DNA from: Pseudomonas profundi | GTDB lineage: Bacteria > Pseudomonadota > Gammaproteobacteria > Pseudomonadales > Pseudomonadaceae | Length of the DNA: 60,012 bases | Assembly (NCBI RefSeq): GCF_008638305.1 | Contig: NZ_VTPZ01000017.1 | Location: 1-60,012, forward strand | Direction: 5' to 3' | Part shown: positions 49,551 through 57,427 of the stretch, piece by piece | How the letters are laid out: each line of letters opens with the position of its first letter | How positions within the stretch are numbered: the first letter of the stretch is position 1 | Program-made: the position numbers and the translations under genes | Notes under the pieces: generated by a model | What the model was told of the DNA's origin: nothing | What the model saw: the letters and a program-made list of their open reading frames with translations, nothing else | Databases searched by the model: none

Positions 49551-50966
49551 TTAGGACTGATTGTTTCGTTCCGGAGTAGAGCTTCTGAACCACAACTGGA
49601 ATGTGGTAGGACCCGCGGTGTCCGATTGTACAGTTACACTGCCTTGATGAATCTGCATGATCGAACGGACAATGGAGAGACCCAGCCCTGTCCCTCCTTC
49701 GTCACGTGAGCGCCCGCTATCCACGCGATAAAATCGCTTGAATATCGCTTCAGTGTGCTCTTCGGGTATACCGGGGCCATCATTTGTCACAGACAACACG
49801 ATAGATTGACCTTGGCTCGTGATGAGGGTTGGGATGTTGCTGCGGGGGGACGCATGTCTGATGGCATTCGATAATAAGTTCGATATAGCTCGTTGTACCA
49901 TTAACCTGTCGCCCACGATAACGCCGTCTCCTTGGACCGTCAGCGATATTCCCTTTTCTTCAGCCATAATATTAAACAGGTCGACTATCTGCTCAGCCTC
50001 CCTTCTTAGCGATATCTGATCTGCCAGATCAGCTGAATCCGACTGAAGAGCTTGCGAAAGGTAAAGCATGTCTGAAACAATCCGAGATATTCTGCCAAGC
50101 TCTTCTACACATGATTCCAGCGTTTCTTTGTATTCTGAGGATGATCTGTCTCGAGAAAGAGCCACCTGCGCTTTACCCATTAGATTAGTAATTGGAGATC
50201 GCAATTCATGGGCCAGATCATCCGAAAAATCAGAAAGTTGTTGCACGCCGCCCTCAAGCCTTCCCAACATGAAGTTTACGCTGTCTGCTAGCTCTTTAAG
50301 CTCCACGGGCAGACCAGAGGTTGTTATTCTTCCATCAAGATCATTTGTGGTAACGATGGAAGTCAGTTCTCTGAAGTTACTCAGTGGAGCCATTCCTCGT
50401 CGGGCAATCCACGAGGACCCGAACCCAATTAATACAAGGAACAGCGGCACCGCTAATATGGTTGAATTGAGGTATGCACCAAGCAATTCGGAATCATCGG
50501 AACGATCACTGAAGAGTACCAGCAGAAAACTCTCATTGCTCCCAGCGATGCGCACAGTGCTAGATTTTACCAGCGCCTTAATGCCGAGATGAGTGAACCG
50601 ATTTTTATATGTATCAAGTTCGGCGGTACAAGCACTGCCAGTTAACAACTCTCTTGGCACCGAGCCAATCGTAAAAGTTAGTTTATTCAGCCTTTGAGCA
50701 TCGCATACCAGCAGGCCTAGATCAGGGTGACCGGACACTAAGTCGCCCAGCGGGTGTGAGATAGTATCTTTAACAAGCGACGGGTTTGACTCTGATATGA
50801 CATGTTCTATTTGATTTAACTTTTGTTCTAACCTGGACTCCGCAATTATTCCCAGCTGATTGCGCAGCGTCATCCAGGATTGACTGAATATCAAAATAAC
50901 GAGAATTGATCCCATAATACCTACAGACAATCCGATTCGCAGCGACAAACTCAAAGGCTTGGTCAT
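49551..50966 (-). CDS. czcS: Heavy-metal sensor histidine kinase CzcS
   Basis: A 471-aa kinase with two membrane helices (about 12-32 and 170-190), a periplasmic sensor domain between them, HAMP, and canonical catalytic boxes: AHELRSPITNLMGKAQ (H-box), AISNLLSNAIRHA (N-box), VTNDGPGIPEEH and GGTGLGLSIV. It would phosphorylate CzcR on sensing Zn or Cd. Its start overlaps the czcR stop by four bases. It resembles the kinase at 31343 but keeps the consensus glycine boxes. Confidence 0.93.
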   Translation of the reverse strand: MTKPLSLSLRIGLSVGIMGSILVILIFSQSWMTLRNQLGIIAESRLEQKLNQIEHVISESNPSLVKDTISHPLGDLVSGHPDLGLLVCDAQRLNKLTFTIGSVPRELLTGSACTAELDTYKNRFTHLGIKALVKSSTVRIAGSNESFLLVLFSDRSDDSELLGAYLNSTILAVPLFLVLIGFGSSWIARRGMAPLSNFRELTSIVTTNDLDGRITTSGLPVELKELADSVNFMLGRLEGGVQQLSDFSDDLAHELRSPITNLMGKAQVALSRDRSSSEYKETLESCVEELGRISRIVSDMLYLSQALQSDSADLADQISLRREAEQIVDLFNIMAEEKGISLTVQGDGVIVGDRLMVQRAISNLLSNAIRHASPRSNIPTLITSQGQSIVLSVTNDGPGIPEEHTEAIFKRFYRVDSGRSRDEGGTGLGLSIVRSIMQIHQGSVTVQSDTAGPTTFQLWFRSSTPERNNQS

Positions 50967-51637
50967 CCGCGATCCTCAAGAACATACCCTACCCCACGCA
51001 GGGTGTGGATTAGCTTCCTGTCAAAGGGTTCGTCTATTTTGGCGCGCAACCTTCGGACAGAGACGTCAACTACGTTAGTATCACAATCGAAGTTAATGTC
51101 CCATATTAACGAAATTATTTGAGTCCTGGTCATAACGACACCGGCATTTCGCATGAGTAACTGTAACAAGGAGAACTCCTTGACAGTCAGACCGATGCGC
51201 TGCCCTGCTCGGTATGCACGATGTCTAGCGGGATCAACCTCAAGGTCCGCCACTTTCAGAGAGCCGGTTTCAGTCAGTTTCTCACTTCGCCTTAGAAGCG
51301 ATCTAATTCTTGCCAGCAATTCAGGGAATTCGAAGGGCTTAACCAGATAATCATCTGCACCAAGGTCCAACCCTTTCACCTTGTTCGACAGCCTGCCGCT
51401 AGCAGTTAACATCATTACTCGCGCATCGCTAGTGCGGCGAATATCCTCCAATATCGACCAACCGTCCATGCCAGGCAAATTTACGTCCAGTATTACTAAA
51501 GCATACTGCTGGTTTTTGAACAGGTGTATTCCATCCGTTCCCGTTAAAGCGTAGTCAACTGTGTAACCAGATTCGCTTAGACCTTGTTGCAAATATTCGG
51601 CTGTCTTCAATTCGTCTTCGATGATCAAGACTCGCAT
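50963..51637 (-). CDS. czcR: Response regulator CzcR
   Basis: A 224-aa OmpR-type regulator with receiver motifs IIEDELKTAEYLQQG, VILDVNLPGMDGW (Asp about residue 51), MLTASG and LVKPFEFPE, and a winged-helix domain ([28 protein letters not shown]). ATG 51637 gives the family start; the longer frame adds eight residues without a better ribosome site. It pairs with CzcS and likely activates its own operon and the czc pump through the box at 52081. Confidence 0.93.
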   Translation of the reverse strand: MRVLIIEDELKTAEYLQQGLSESGYTVDYALTGTDGIHLFKNQQYALVILDVNLPGMDGWSILEDIRRTSDARVMMLTASGRLSNKVKGLDLGADDYLVKPFEFPELLARIRSLLRRSEKLTETGSLKVADLEVDPARHRAYRAGQRIGLTVKEFSLLQLLMRNAGVVMTRTQIISLIWDINFDCDTNVVDVSVRRLRAKIDEPFDRKLIHTLRGVGYVLEDRG

Positions 51638-51695
51638 CGTTGCACCTTTTTGGCCTTTCATTTTCGTGTTCTGATGCGTGGGCGTTGCTAGTTGT

Positions 51696-51758
51696 AAAAA
51701 AAGGCGCCCAAAGGCGCCTAAAACATCTCTTGTTGAAGGAGTAACTACCCAAGAGATG
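51696..51758 (-). ncRNA. Candidate small RNA / 3'UTR element, copy 2 (anti-SD loop plus terminator)
   Basis: On the minus strand the stem CATCTCTT/AAGAGATG (51758-51724) closes a 19-nt loop holding CTCCTTC. A GGCGCC-type hairpin (51719-51702) and seven U residues follow. The stem sequences and their order are identical to copy 1 at 20995-21056, while the loop flank differs. It sits 9 bp after the 80-aa secreted protein's stop and 60 bp before czcR. It may end that transcript, release a 3'-derived small RNA, or attenuate czcR. Confidence 0.6.
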
Positions 51759-51767
51759 AAACTGAAG

Positions 51768-52010
51768 TTATCTATTTTCCGGATCTGATTTTTTTGTCGT
51801 TTTCAAGAATAAATCATCATTATTCAGGATACGCTGCTTACGCTCTTTTACTTCATTCCCCTTACGCTCATCAAGAGGCAGACCATATCCGTGACGATCG
51901 GCAAGCATCGTCCTCAATTTCAAGCTTCCATCTTCTGCCTGTACTGCTGTGCCGGCTCCAATCAGGACGAAAGCCATGCTAAATACGGTCATCATTTTGC
52001 GATATGTCAT
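51768..52010 (-). CDS. 80-aa small secreted protein upstream of czcR
   Basis: A signal peptide (residues about 1-25, MMTVFSMAFVLIGAGTAVQA) is followed by a charged mature domain beginning EDGSLKLRTMLADRHGYGLP and ending Lys/Asp-rich. It lies between the perfect 34-bp palindrome at 52081 and the hairpin element before czcR. Its position suggests a periplasmic zinc- or cadmium-induced protein, but I know no family. The mature start EDGS resembles that of the 59-aa protein at 33999. Confidence 0.72.
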   Translation of the reverse strand: MTYRKMMTVFSMAFVLIGAGTAVQAEDGSLKLRTMLADRHGYGLPLDERKGNEVKERKQRILNNDDLFLKTTKKSDPENR

Positions 52011-52080
52011 AGCGCCCTCGGCTTGGCATTGGTTATGAATTCCATGCCGCTATTATGCAGTTCAAGTCTGACGAGAGGAT

Positions 52081-52114
52081 TAGCCTTAAATGACAATCTT
52101 GTCATTTAAGGCTA
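52081..52114. promoter_or_regulatory. Perfect 34-bp palindrome with CzcR/CopR-type core
   Basis: Two 16-bp perfect arms (TAGCCTTAAATGACAA and its complement) are separated by TC. The centre reads TGACA-ATCTT-GTCAT, the architecture of CopR/CzcR-type boxes. It lies 71 bp upstream of the 80-aa protein and should control the czcRS side. Confidence 0.75.
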
Positions 52115-52239
52115 ATGGCTACGTTTTTTTTCCGAATGAGCTCCCCGAGGCGCGATCCCCCCTTCTGCCGAAGCTTTGTTTAGCAGATTGAGACGCACTG
52201 ACTTCATCTGTCGCCATGATGAATAAGACCGCAGCGACA

Positions 52240-52935
52240 TCACCGCCTTGTGCATTGATCACCGTCGTTCTCTGTCTTCGCATCCGTCGAACCCGTCCCA
52301 CAGCAACCGCCTAACTGGTCAGCGCGACCGCGCCACTGTGGCCAAGCATCCCGCCCGACCTGCACGGAAGAGTGCAAGTACAGAAGCGCGAGTCCCACCC
52401 CAACGATCAGGTCCGGCCACCGCGACTGGGTCAGCATAACTAGCCCGGCCGCGCCTAGCACGCTTAGGTTGGCGATAACATCGTTTCGCGAGCACAACCA
52501 AGTCGAGCTCATATTAATGTCGTCGCTGCGGTGGCTATAGAGCAACGCCAGGCAGCTCAGGTTGGCGGCGAGCGCAATAAGACCGATCAGACCCATCCAG
52601 CCCGCCTCCGGCACCACGCCGAGGAAACTCTTACGGATGGCTTCACCGATAATTAAGATGCTGAATAGTAAAAGAAAGCCACTTTTGAAAAGGGCAGCCC
52701 CCGCCCGGGCGCGAGTGCCACGGTGCAGCACGAAAAGCGAGATGGCATAAACCAGGGTATCGCCGAACATGTCTAGCGAATCGCCGAGCAAGGCGGTCGA
52801 GTTCACGACCCAGCCGGCCGTAAACTCGACAACGAACATAACAGCGTTTATGGCAAGCACGATGTAGAGCACCCGGCTCTGCTTCTCACGCAGTTTGGCA
52901 AGCTCACTGCCCTTGCTGTCGCAGCAATCATCCAT
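52240..52935 (-). CDS. CDF-family cation efflux protein, MerR-controlled (1)
   Basis: A 231-aa short cation diffusion facilitator with six membrane helices. ATG 52935 follows GGAAGAGG. Metal-site motifs are LLGDSLDMFGDTLVY and SRNDVIANLSV. The N-terminus has Cys pairs (MDDCCDSKG) and the C-terminus ends in GGCCGTGSTDAK, so both ends could bind soft metal. The long cytoplasmic domain of classical CDF proteins is missing, as in the CadR/PbrR-linked subgroup. Divergent from the MerR gene at 53006. Confidence 0.9.
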   Translation of the reverse strand: MDDCCDSKGSELAKLREKQSRVLYIVLAINAVMFVVEFTAGWVVNSTALLGDSLDMFGDTLVYAISLFVLHRGTRARAGAALFKSGFLLLFSILIIGEAIRKSFLGVVPEAGWMGLIGLIALAANLSCLALLYSHRSDDINMSSTWLCSRNDVIANLSVLGAAGLVMLTQSRWPDLIVGVGLALLYLHSSVQVGRDAWPQWRGRADQLGGCCGTGSTDAKTENDGDQCTRR

Positions 52936-52979
52936 TGTCAAACCCTCTTCCAAGATAACGTTCGATGTTAGAATGCAGG

Positions 52980-53000
52980 TTATAGTGACTATAAGGTCAA
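52980..53000. promoter_or_regulatory. MerR-type operator-promoter between CDF and merR genes
   Basis: On the minus strand TTGACC (53000-52995) is followed by a 19-bp spacer and CATTCT. The spacer holds the dyad TTATAGT-C-ACTATAA. A too-long spacer with a dyad inside is the signature of promoters twisted into shape by MerR proteins. Confidence 0.85.
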
Positions 53001-53005
53001 GCGGC

Positions 53006-53458
53006 ATGACAACGGAACGGAGCAGTTCGACACACTACACGGTCGGTCAGCTGGCGAAGGCCACCGACACAAAGGCCGTAACGGTCCGGTACTACGAGGG
53101 CTTGGGGTTATTGCCTCCGGCCGGCCGCTCCGCCGCCGGCTACCGTCTCTACACGGATAAGGAGCACGATCGTCTGCTCTTCATCCGGCGTAGCCGTGCA
53201 CTCGGTTTCAGTCTCAATGATATTCGTGTGCTTCTCGGGTTTGCTGACCGGCGCGAAGCTTCCTGTGCGGCACTCGATGCCAAGGTGCAAGAGCAGCTCG
53301 AACAGGTTCGGATGCGTCTTCGTGATCTGCATGCGATGGAGCGTGAACTTCAACGCTTAAGCGCGTGCTGCGAAGGCGGTGTCATCAATGACTGTAGAAT
53401 TGTTGAATCTTTATCCGGGCGCGCCCAAGGCGCCACTCCACTCTTTATCACGCCTTGA
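53006..53458 (+). CDS. MerR-family metal-responsive regulator (CadR/PbrR group)
   Basis: A 150-aa MerR protein: helix-turn-helix and wing (YTVGQLAKATDTKAVTVRYY, LPPAGRSAAGYRLY), a dimerisation helix, and metal-binding cysteines in EASCAALDAKV, LSACCEGG and VINDCRI. The Cys pattern fits Cd/Pb/Zn-sensing CadR/PbrR relatives. It activates the divergent CDF gene. Its 3' end overlaps the next, convergent CDF gene by 11 bases. Confidence 0.9.
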   Translation: MTTERSSSTHYTVGQLAKATDTKAVTVRYYEGLGLLPPAGRSAAGYRLYTDKEHDRLLFIRRSRALGFSLNDIRVLLGFADRREASCAALDAKVQEQLEQVRMRLRDLHAMERELQRLSACCEGGVINDCRIVESLSGRAQGATPLFITP

Positions 53459-54335
53459 GCGCCAAAATGCGCCGGGCACCGTTGAGGACGATAAGACCCA
53501 CAATCGTGCCTATAACCAGATCCGGGTAGCTGGAGCCCGTCCAGGCGACCAATGCACCTGCGGTGATGACGCCCAGATTGATCAGCACGTCATTGGCTGA
53601 AAATATCCAGCTGGCCTTCATATGCACGCCGCCCTCACGATGCTTGAATATCAGCAACAGGCAAACGGTGTTGGCGATTAATGCAATGAAGGCAGCGATC
53701 ATCATGATCAGGGACTCAGGTTCACTGCCAACCAGGAAACGGCGCATTACCTCTATCAACACGCCAAGGGCCAAGACCAGCTGGAGCACGCCAGCAACAT
53801 GAGCGGCGCGTGTTTGCAACCGCAAACTGCGGCCTACGGCATAGAGGGCAAGACCATAGACGGCTGCGTCGGCAAACATGTCCAGCGAGTCAGCAATCAG
53901 CCCAGTAGACTGGGCGATCAAGCCTGCGGTCATTTCGGCTACGAACATGATCGCATTGATGCCGAGCAACCAGCGTAGAGTGCCGGACTCTTGAGCGTCC
54001 GAGGATGCAGAGGATATGGCAGCCGTGACCGTCCCTGTGTCGGCAGTGCTCGTTTCCTGGAGAGATGCACCCAGCCCCAGGGTCGTCAGTTTTGCCGTTA
54101 TGGGCTCAACCTCCCCATCGTGCACGACCGTCAATCGTCGATTCGACAAATCAAAGGAGAGCGCTCGAATGTTATGAAAACTATTCAGCGCCAAGCGGAT
54201 CATTCGTTCTTCCGAGGGGCAGTCCATCTTCGGCACGGCAAAGACGCTAACTGACGCATCGCCGGACATCAGCGTATCGGGGTCAGTTGCAGACGTCGCA
54301 TCACCACCACACGAGTCACCACGATCTTTTCCCAC
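53448..54335 (-). CDS. CDF-family cation efflux protein with N-terminal HMA-like domain, MerR-controlled (2)
   Basis: A 295-aa protein. GTG 54335 follows GGAGGC. Residues about 25-95 form a ferredoxin-like HMA-type domain (VSVFAVPKMDCPSEERMIRL) with one cysteine, not the usual CxxC. The CDF membrane core follows (LIADSLDMFADAAVYGLALY, SANDVLINLGVITAGAL) without the usual C-terminal cytoplasmic domain. It would export Cd, Zn or Pb. Divergent from the cadR gene at 54442. Confidence 0.9.
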   Translation of the reverse strand: MGKDRGDSCGGDATSATDPDTLMSGDASVSVFAVPKMDCPSEERMIRLALNSFHNIRALSFDLSNRRLTVVHDGEVEPITAKLTTLGLGASLQETSTADTGTVTAAISSASSDAQESGTLRWLLGINAIMFVAEMTAGLIAQSTGLIADSLDMFADAAVYGLALYAVGRSLRLQTRAAHVAGVLQLVLALGVLIEVMRRFLVGSEPESLIMMIAAFIALIANTVCLLLIFKHREGGVHMKASWIFSANDVLINLGVITAGALVAWTGSSYPDLVIGTIVGLIVLNGARRILALKA

Positions 54336-54379
54336 GGTACGCCTCCAGTTCGAGCAGAAATAGAATTGTGATAGTTAAA

Positions 54380-54403
54380 ACCATGTAGTAACTATAAGGT
54401 CAA
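54380..54403. promoter_or_regulatory. MerR-type operator-promoter between CDF and cadR genes
   Basis: On the minus strand TTGACC (54403-54398), then a 19-bp spacer with the partial dyad TTATAGTTACTACATGG, then TTAACT. The same -35 and first half of the spacer occur at 52980, so both MerR proteins might read both sites. Confidence 0.8.
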
Positions 54404-54441
54404 GGGAGCGGGATTATCAGTTGAGATTTGGAGTAAGCGCG

Positions 54442-54864
54442 ATGCGTATTGGTCAGTTAGCGGAGGCAGCGGGTATCGACACCCAAACAATTCGTTTCTA
54501 CGAGCGGCAGGGCCTGCTTGAACCGCCAAGTCGGCAGGAAAATGGTTACCGTATCTATACCGAGCGACATGCCAAACGGCTCGCTTTCATTCGTCGCTGC
54601 CGAATCCTGAACCTGTCACTGGCAGAGATTCATGACCTCCAAAGCTATAAGGACGATCCTCACCAGCCTTGTGCAGCGGTGAACACGATGCTCGATGACC
54701 ACATTGTTCATGTGCGATCGCAGATAACTGCTCTACATGAACTTGAGAGACAGCTTGTTGCACTGAGAGGGCGTTGCTCGGATAAGCGCGAAGCAACCGA
54801 TTGTGGGATCTTGGCGGGAATCGGTGAAGGAAGCGAACCGGCTGACAATTGTCAACGCAATTAA
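54442..54864 (+). CDS. cadR: Cd(II)/Pb(II)-responsive MerR regulator CadR
   Basis: A 140-aa MerR regulator; ATG 54442 gives the family start RIGQLAEAAGIDTQTIRFYE. Metal-binding cysteines stand in HQPCAAVN (the third cysteine typical of CadR/PbrR) and in RGRCSDKREATDCGIL. The C-terminal tail is short, without the His-rich end some CadR proteins have. It controls the divergent CDF gene at 54335. Confidence 0.9.
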   Translation: MRIGQLAEAAGIDTQTIRFYERQGLLEPPSRQENGYRIYTERHAKRLAFIRRCRILNLSLAEIHDLQSYKDDPHQPCAAVNTMLDDHIVHVRSQITALHELERQLVALRGRCSDKREATDCGILAGIGEGSEPADNCQRN

Positions 54865-55180
54865 AGTAGATAGGATTGATTATTTAGTCGGTATATTATT
54901 GTTTTATATAGGTTTACAAAAATTGGCCTGCACATTGACATAGAGAACGATATGGGAAAAGAGCCGGGGATGGGAATCCCGCCGGAACAGATGCCTCAAT
55001 CCGGGTTACTAGATGACCGGAGAGCGCGACCTCGCCGATGATAACTGCCTGGTTCATAGCAATCCCTATACTGTTCATTCATACAGTATAGGACGGCAAT
55101 GCCTCTCGGTTCTAGGGTTGTCGTCCTGCAAACGATGGATTGCTACTGATAGGGCCTTCAGCGCACCCTAGAAACGGAAA
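54865..55180. other. A/T-rich intergenic region without a recognised gene
   Basis: No open frame with a ribosome site or family match. The stretch begins A/T-rich, unlike its neighbours, and includes short dyads (GGGATGGGAATCCC; TATACTG...CAGTATA near 55060-55090). It marks the right edge of the metal-resistance block. Confidence 0.4.
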
Positions 55181-55201
55181 AGCCCGGCATAGAGCCGGGC
55201 T
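55181..55201 (-). terminator. Terminator of the outer-membrane barrel gene
   Basis: AGCCCGGC-ATAGA-GCCGGGCT stem-loop 19 bp beyond the gene at 55220; on the minus strand it is followed by TTTTCCGTTT. Confidence 0.85.
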
Positions 55202-55219
55202 GTAATGCTGACTGGACGC

Positions 55220-55897
55220 TTAGAAGGCGTATGTGAGGCCTACACGAACAAGCGGATAATACTGAAGCCTGTCCAACTGGTCCTCGACGTCACGCTCTTC
55301 GTTTCGCGCTGCCTCGTTGAGTCTGTTGCGGATAAAGGGGCTCGCATTGTCGGCCCCTGAAGCCCGTACGGTCGCATCCGGACGCCCCAGGAACATCACA
55401 CCGAGGTCCGCATTCACTGACAAGGCGCTGCCCTTGAAGGTGTTGCCATAGCCCACACCCAGGTACGGAGCGATCCGCCTAACCTCAACCTCAGCGTCTA
55501 CCTGCCCAACTGTATCGGCTGTGAAGACGTATCCGCCGATCTCAACCAGTCCGTTTACGTTCGGATTTCCGCTACCAGTGAAGTCATTGTTATTGAACAT
55601 CACACCACCTGTAAGGCGGAATCCTGAATCGAATGGGAAGTAATCTACCAGCGCTTCGACACTGCTCATTTTTAGGTCGAAATCATAATCGTAGTAATCA
55701 ACAGTGGCGTCGTCACTATAGTCGAGGTGATTTGCCATTGCGCGGAGATTAATACGATCATTGAGTTTGTAGGTAGCACCTATGCCTACACCAGTACTAC
55801 CGCCGTAGACGCCCAGCGCGATATTGTTCTCAGCGAGTGCGGTATTTGATGCTGCGATGGCTGAAATGATGGTAAGTGCTAAAGCGCATTTTTTCAT
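55220..55897 (-). CDS. Outer-membrane beta-barrel protein of unknown role
   Basis: A 225-aa protein with a signal peptide (MKKCALALTIISAIAASNTA) and alternating hydrophobic beta strands typical of a small porin or OmpW-like barrel: GVYGGSTGVGIGATYKL, GFRLTGGVMFNNNDF, IAPYLGVGYGNTFKG, and the closing YPLVRVGLTYAF with terminal Phe. A close match to a named family is not certain. It is a single gene with its own terminator and no metal-type box. Confidence 0.8.
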   Translation of the reverse strand: MKKCALALTIISAIAASNTALAENNIALGVYGGSTGVGIGATYKLNDRINLRAMANHLDYSDDATVDYYDYDFDLKMSSVEALVDYFPFDSGFRLTGGVMFNNNDFTGSGNPNVNGLVEIGGYVFTADTVGQVDAEVEVRRIAPYLGVGYGNTFKGSALSVNADLGVMFLGRPDATVRASGADNASPFIRNRLNEAARNEERDVEDQLDRLQYYPLVRVGLTYAF

Positions 55898-56003
55898 GTG
55901 TCATGCTCCATATGGACAGTTGCTTTGATATACATATACAACTGTCGCATATAAATCACAGAACCCAATGCTATAAATCACGTAATTTCGGCTTTTTATC
56001 GCT

Positions 56004-56333
56004 TTACTGGAAGCTATTGGTTAGGCTGTACATATAACCAAAAGCACTCAAGACGATTCCCGCTAACGCGACCAATAACTCTATAACATCTATTTTATTC
56101 AGTCTCTTATTTTCAGAATGTACTGTTTCTCTGGTGGCCAAGTACCATGCTGTAAGTAACATACCTGCGAATGTACATATAGCACCAACGCCTTTAACGT
56201 CGTCTTTATTAAATGCGTATATTGCACCACCGATAGCGAAGGGCACAGCAATCCAGAAAAAGTGCCTCACAACCAAACGGCCAAATTCCAACAAAGACCC
56301 ATCTGTGTTTCCATTATCCACGGATTTCGTCAT
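56004..56333 (-). CDS. Small membrane protein, unknown
   Basis: A 109-aa protein; I take ATG 56333 since GGGAGGAG lies upstream, and the longer frame overlaps the next gene. Three hydrophobic segments are visible (FFWIAVPFAIGGAIYAF, GAICTFAGMLLTAWYLA, VIELLVALAGIVLSAFGYMY). It follows the 86-aa gene at 56356 on the same strand and is probably co-transcribed. No family recognised. Confidence 0.7.
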   Translation of the reverse strand: MTKSVDNGNTDGSLLEFGRLVVRHFFWIAVPFAIGGAIYAFNKDDVKGVGAICTFAGMLLTAWYLATRETVHSENKRLNKIDVIELLVALAGIVLSAFGYMYSLTNSFQ

Positions 56334-56355
56334 GCTCCTCCCTCTGCTCAGTTGA

Positions 56356-56616
56356 TTATCGTTTGATAGGGCCAAGCAGGCTTGCGGCCGACATTGCCTG
56401 CGCTGATTCACGCTCAATTACCTGCAGCGCCTTTGCGGCGTCATCGGACATGCCGCTGTCGACTAGGTTGGCCAGGATGGTTAGGCCTCCAAGCATCCAG
56501 AACGCCGATGAAATCGCTTCGTTACGCTCGGGCGCTTCTGGGCGCACAAGCGACATGCGCAGCTCCTGGAGCTGGTATTTCGCCTGCTCGACGATCGTCT
56601 CTTCTAGCTTTGTCAT
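56356..56616 (-). CDS. Small hypothetical protein
   Basis: An 86-aa mainly helical protein (KLEETIVEQAKYQLQELRMS, AFWMLGGLTILANLVDSG) with no signal peptide. It lies directly upstream of the small membrane protein. I do not recognise it. Amphipathic helices and steady codon use support a real gene. Confidence 0.65.
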   Translation of the reverse strand: MTKLEETIVEQAKYQLQELRMSLVRPEAPERNEAISSAFWMLGGLTILANLVDSGMSDDAAKALQVIERESAQAMSAASLLGPIKR

Positions 56617-56754
56617 GCTGCTTCTCTCTGCCCTTGTTAATGACCGTCCCGAATGAGGCCCAGCCGTTGATGTTGTGAGCCCGCTCGGCGGCTTGCTCTC
56701 TCTTGCATAGATGGAGGTTAATATCGTTTTTTACAAACCCAAGGCCATCAGGCG

Positions 56755-57183
56755 TTATGGATTGCTCACCCTCCAGCGCCCCGGGTTACATGCGTTAATC
56801 GCCGCGCTCAGCGGCTTAGTGATTGTTACTGGATACTCTGTTATAGGCTGCAACCTGTGCATTATTTCTGAGGAAAAGAAACGTCCCTGAAGCGCATCGC
56901 ACTGCACACAGCCGTTCGAGATGTACGATCCAGCCTCTGTTTTGCTGAATCGCTGCTGAACCTGCCCTACCTTCCAGGGGTGCAGGGAATCAGGGATCAG
57001 CTCGGGCAGTATGTGCTCAGGTATCTCGTCTATCCTGAAATAGGCCACATCCCCGCTTTCCTGGCTGGGACATAGCTCGATGTGATCAAGCAGGTTGGTC
57101 CACTCGCTACACTTCCAGCACTTCACGAAAGCACCCGACAACTTTGCCGTCGCGGTCGTGTCTGGCTGGATGCAGCGAACCAA
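56755..57183 (-). CDS. Hypothetical protein with Cys pairs
   Basis: A 142-aa soluble protein with a CWKC pair, ELCPS and GCVQCDA, a possible zinc-binding set, and YFRIDEIPEHILPELIPDSL. I do not recognise the family. The start is uncertain; ATG near 57183 lacks a clear ribosome site. It lies downstream of the integrase as possible island cargo. Confidence 0.6.
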   Translation of the reverse strand: MVRCIQPDTTATAKLSGAFVKCWKCSEWTNLLDHIELCPSQESGDVAYFRIDEIPEHILPELIPDSLHPWKVGQVQQRFSKTEAGSYISNGCVQCDALQGRFFSSEIMHRLQPITEYPVTITKPLSAAINACNPGRWRVSNP

Positions 57184-57361
57184 AACCTCTGCTTGAGCGC
57201 AGCCCGTAGCAGTTTTGGCACGCTGATGGTTTCTTCCCCCGCCTGCCGCCAGTAGAGGAACTAACTAACGGGAAATTTTGACGAAATAGCGATGCTTATA
57301 TGCCCCCGGAGGCTAGCCTGCCTGGTCCTTGGGCCACAACTTTTCGCTGCATCTAAAAATT

Positions 57362-57388
57362 AACGATAAAATACGTTATCGTTTTTAG
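57362..57388 (-). terminator. Hairpin with T-run downstream of the integrase
   Basis: AACGATAA and TTATCGTT form a perfect 8-bp stem with a 6-nt loop, 45 bp beyond the integrase stop; on the minus strand it is followed by AATTTTT. It may end the integrase transcript. Its place next to an integrase also makes it a candidate recombination site. Confidence 0.55.
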
Positions 57389-57427
57389 ACGATTGCCTAC
57401 CGCACCACCCAATGCGGGTTTCAAGGC

